Below, in pieces: positions 6,419-7,368 of a stretch of DNA of 7,368 bases. Both the position numbers and the translations under genes were made by a program. Position 1 is the stretch's first letter, and the number at the start of each line of letters is the position of its first letter. The notes under the pieces were generated by a model that was not told the origin of the DNA, ran no database searches, and saw nothing but the letters and a program-made list of their open reading frames with translations. This DNA comes from JASFQI01 sp050115555 (GTDB lineage Bacteria > Desulfobacterota > DSM-4660 > Desulfatiglandales > HGW-15): NCBI GenBank assembly GCA_050115555.1, contig JASFQI010000247.1, positions 1-7,368 on the forward strand, given 5' to 3'.

Positions 6419-7044
6419 GAAAAAAATATCCATATTCAGATGACACTTTCGGTGGAAGGCTGAGGAAGGCCCGGGATGAAAATAACCTTACAGCCGACAG
6501 CCTAGCTAAACTCATTGGTATTTCGCAAAGTTTTGTGTCAGACGCAGAATATAATAGGAGGCCACTCAAATCTGACGCATTGAGAAAATTAAAAGAAAAT
6601 CTTAATGTGGATATAAATTGGCTCCTGACCGGCGAGGGCGAACCTTATATAAAGGATAGGGCAGGGGATGTAGGTGAGGGATCGGGAGACATCGCGGCGG
6701 AACCGACTCCTATATATGAGGATAGAAAACCGGATGGGGGTGTGGACCTGGGAGAGGTCGTTGGAGTCCTGGAAGCTCTGGCCACTGCATTGAGAACGAA
6801 GCTTAAGGAAAAGGATCGCGAAGCAGAGCTCCAGCAGCTCAGAACCGAGATCGAGCACCTCAAGATTTTGTCACGCGATACGAGCCAGCAGTTTAAGGAT
6901 CTCGTGGAGGCCCTCAAAGACATCATGGACGCGCACGAGCCTCCACCGAATAAAGATGAGAGGCGGACCATGATGACGGAACTCTCGGGTCTCCTGGCGT
7001 CCAGCCGCTATAAACCCAATAATGGGGATTCAGCCGAGGATTGA
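6412..7044 (+). CDS. XRE-type phage repressor with coiled-coil C-terminus (210 aa)
   Basis: The only clear plus-strand phage gene, divergent from the early operon, so it takes the position of the Mu lysogeny repressor. Residues about 13-75 form an XRE helix-turn-helix domain: FGGRLRKARDENNLT, DSLAKLIGISQSFVSDAEYN, LKENLNVDINWLLTGEGEPY. The last segment is typical of phage CI-like N-terminal domains. There is no S24/LexA-like peptidase domain, so RecA-driven self-cleavage is not expected. Instead, residues about 115-173 form a long charged helix likely to be a coiled coil (oligomerisation), after a flexible linker (about 82-112). The C-terminus is polar and acidic (GDSAED). The ATG at 6412 is preceded by a TAG in frame at 6403 and only a weak AGAGAT. 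Its DNA is visibly more AT-rich than the early genes. Confidence 0.87.
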   Translation: MSRKKYPYSDDTFGGRLRKARDENNLTADSLAKLIGISQSFVSDAEYNRRPLKSDALRKLKENLNVDINWLLTGEGEPYIKDRAGDVGEGSGDIAAEPTPIYEDRKPDGGVDLGEVVGVLEALATALRTKLKEKDREAELQQLRTEIEHLKILSRDTSQQFKDLVEALKDIMDAHEPPPNKDERRTMMTELSGLLASSRYKPNNGDSAED

Positions 7045-7102
7045 TTTAAGATTTCACCATTAGTTACCGATAACCGTTATAATCCGTTTTTTTGAGTTTT
7101 TG
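7045..7102. other. AT-rich spacer downstream of the repressor
   Basis: No gene is visible here. An imperfect dyad (ATAAC-C-GTTAT, about 7070-7080) followed by a seven-base T run (7087-7093) could weakly terminate repressor transcription, but the loop is too tight for a convincing intrinsic terminator. Confidence 0.3.
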
Positions 7103-7228
7103 GCTTGTCAACTTGGTTGTCACTGAAGGTTTTACTGTAAATAGCTATCAAATTAATATAATTAAACTTTCAGCGTTTTTTTTCGGTTGTCACCTGGTCG
7201 CCAGTCAGGTTGACACCACTGACAACCA
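7103..7228. repeat. Phage left-end repeat cluster, likely transposase binding sites
   Basis: Five copies of TGTCA (either strand) fall within about 120 bases: GCTTGTCAA (7103-7111, plus), GGTTGTCAC (7115-7123, plus), GGTTGTCAC (7185-7193, plus), GGTGTCAA (7217-7210, minus) and GGTTGTCA (7227-7220, minus). GGTTGTCA at 7185-7192 and TGACAACC at 7220-7227 form a perfect 8-base inverted repeat. A cluster of mixed direct and inverted sites just beyond the repressor gene is how the Mu left end is built (sites L1-L3). The outermost copy ends in CA (7227-7228), the expected terminal dinucleotide. The assignment is by position and analogy; binding is not shown. Confidence 0.6.
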
Positions 7229-7256
7229 AAAAGGGACCAGGCTCGCCCCTGATCCC
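7228..7256 (-). terminator. Intrinsic terminator-like hairpin, leftward
   Basis: On the minus strand, GGGATCAGG (7256-7248) pairs with CCTGGTCCC (7241-7233) around a six-base GGCGAG loop, followed by TTTTT (7232-7228). The nine-base stem is unbroken only in the minus-strand RNA, where one pair is a U-G wobble; in plus-strand RNA it would be a C-A mismatch. It would stop transcription entering the phage from the right. No minus-strand gene upstream of it is visible in the window. Confidence 0.55.
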
Positions 7257-7291
7257 ACCTTTCAACCGCCCTGCTTCCTGGAGGGATCGCA

Positions 7292-7368
7292 ATGATTTCA
7301 GAAAGGGAAGTCTGCCCAAAATGCGGGAAACGAAGAGCACCAAATGATAAAGAGTGTCCTAATTGTGG
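7292..7368 (+). CDS. Zinc-ribbon protein, N-terminal fragment cut by the window edge
   Basis: Only the first 25 codons are present. They encode CPKCG followed after ten residues by CPNCG (Cys8, Cys11, Cys22, Cys25), a complete four-cysteine zinc ribbon. GGAGGGATC lies before the ATG at a good distance, so the start is credible. Short N-terminal zinc ribbons of this sort front many unrelated bacterial proteins, often membrane or regulatory ones, so no function can be given. Its place just outside the proposed phage end suggests a host gene; it could instead be a phage gene if the real end lies further right. Confidence 0.65.
   Translation, partial: MISEREVCPKCGKRRAPNDKECPNC

Larger units (their letters stand above)
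1..7228 (-). mobile_element. Left-end part of a Mu-like transposable prophage
   Basis: Gene content and order match the early half of a Mu-type phage: divergent repressor, Ner-like regulator, DDE transposase of MuA type, MuB-type ATPase and GemA. All early genes run leftward in an unbroken, tightly spaced series, so the phage left end lies on the right of the window. The right boundary at 7228 is inferred from a repeat cluster ending in CA (Mu-family ends are 5'-TG...CA-3') and from a possible unrelated gene just beyond. The other phage end is out of view, so the target-site duplication that would prove the boundary cannot be seen. The assignment to a Mu-like element is secure; the exact end is not. 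Confidence 0.9.

Noticed and set aside
7092..7295. Plus-strand open frame of 67 codons across the end region
   Set aside because: It has no ribosome site, runs through the repeat array and the hairpin, and its composition is not protein-like.
1..7368. CRISPR array, tRNA or rRNA genes
   Set aside because: No regularly spaced direct repeats, and no cloverleaf or rRNA-like sequence was noticed on either strand by eye.

Overview
The window holds the left (immunity and early replication) end of a Mu-like transposable prophage, read mostly on the minus strand, and then a short stretch of probable host DNA at the right edge. The identification rests on a transposase with the MuA domain order and an intact DDE triad, directly followed by a MuB-type AAA+ ATPase, a Ner-like small repressor upstream, and a GemA (Mu gp16) protein downstream. 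The early genes are GC-rich with strong GGAGG ribosome sites. The host is therefore probably a GC-rich Gram-negative bacterium. Small proteins of the kinds seen here are familiar from Mu-like prophages of Desulfobacterota/Proteobacteria, but the sequence alone does not fix the taxon.

Layout from right to left, which is phage order: (1) 7292-7368, the start of a plus-strand zinc-ribbon gene, probably host. (2) 7233-7256, a hairpin that reads as a minus-strand terminator. (3) About 7103-7228, a cluster of TTGTCA-type repeats that looks like the phage left end with its transposase binding sites, with a possible outer boundary at the CA of 7227-7228. (4) 6412-7044, a plus-strand XRE-type repressor with a long coiled coil. 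(5) 6310-6418, a divergent operator/promoter region with inverted repeats and a consensus-like minus-strand early promoter. (6) The leftward early operon: a 91-aa orphan, Ner-like regulator, 178-aa conserved early protein, transposase A, ATPase B, two winged-helix-like proteins (154 and 221 aa), GemA, and three small proteins (90, 91 and 73 aa), two of them cysteine-rich.

The genes fit a Mu-type genetic switch. The rightward-reading repressor should silence the early promoter and maintain lysogeny. When it is lost, the leftward operon makes Ner, which in Mu shuts down repressor and early transcription, and then A and B. A assembles on the end repeats, and B binds target DNA, delivers it to A and stimulates strand transfer. 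The downstream genes are tightly packed, with ATGA overlaps and directly abutting stop/start pairs that imply translational coupling. The middle-operon activator (Mor) and late genes would lie left of base 1 and are not in view.

The least explained parts are the extra gene between ner and A, the two winged-helix proteins between B and gemA, the 80-base overlap of two small genes at 459-538, the odd tail of the first early gene, and an octamer shared between the operator region and the phage end.
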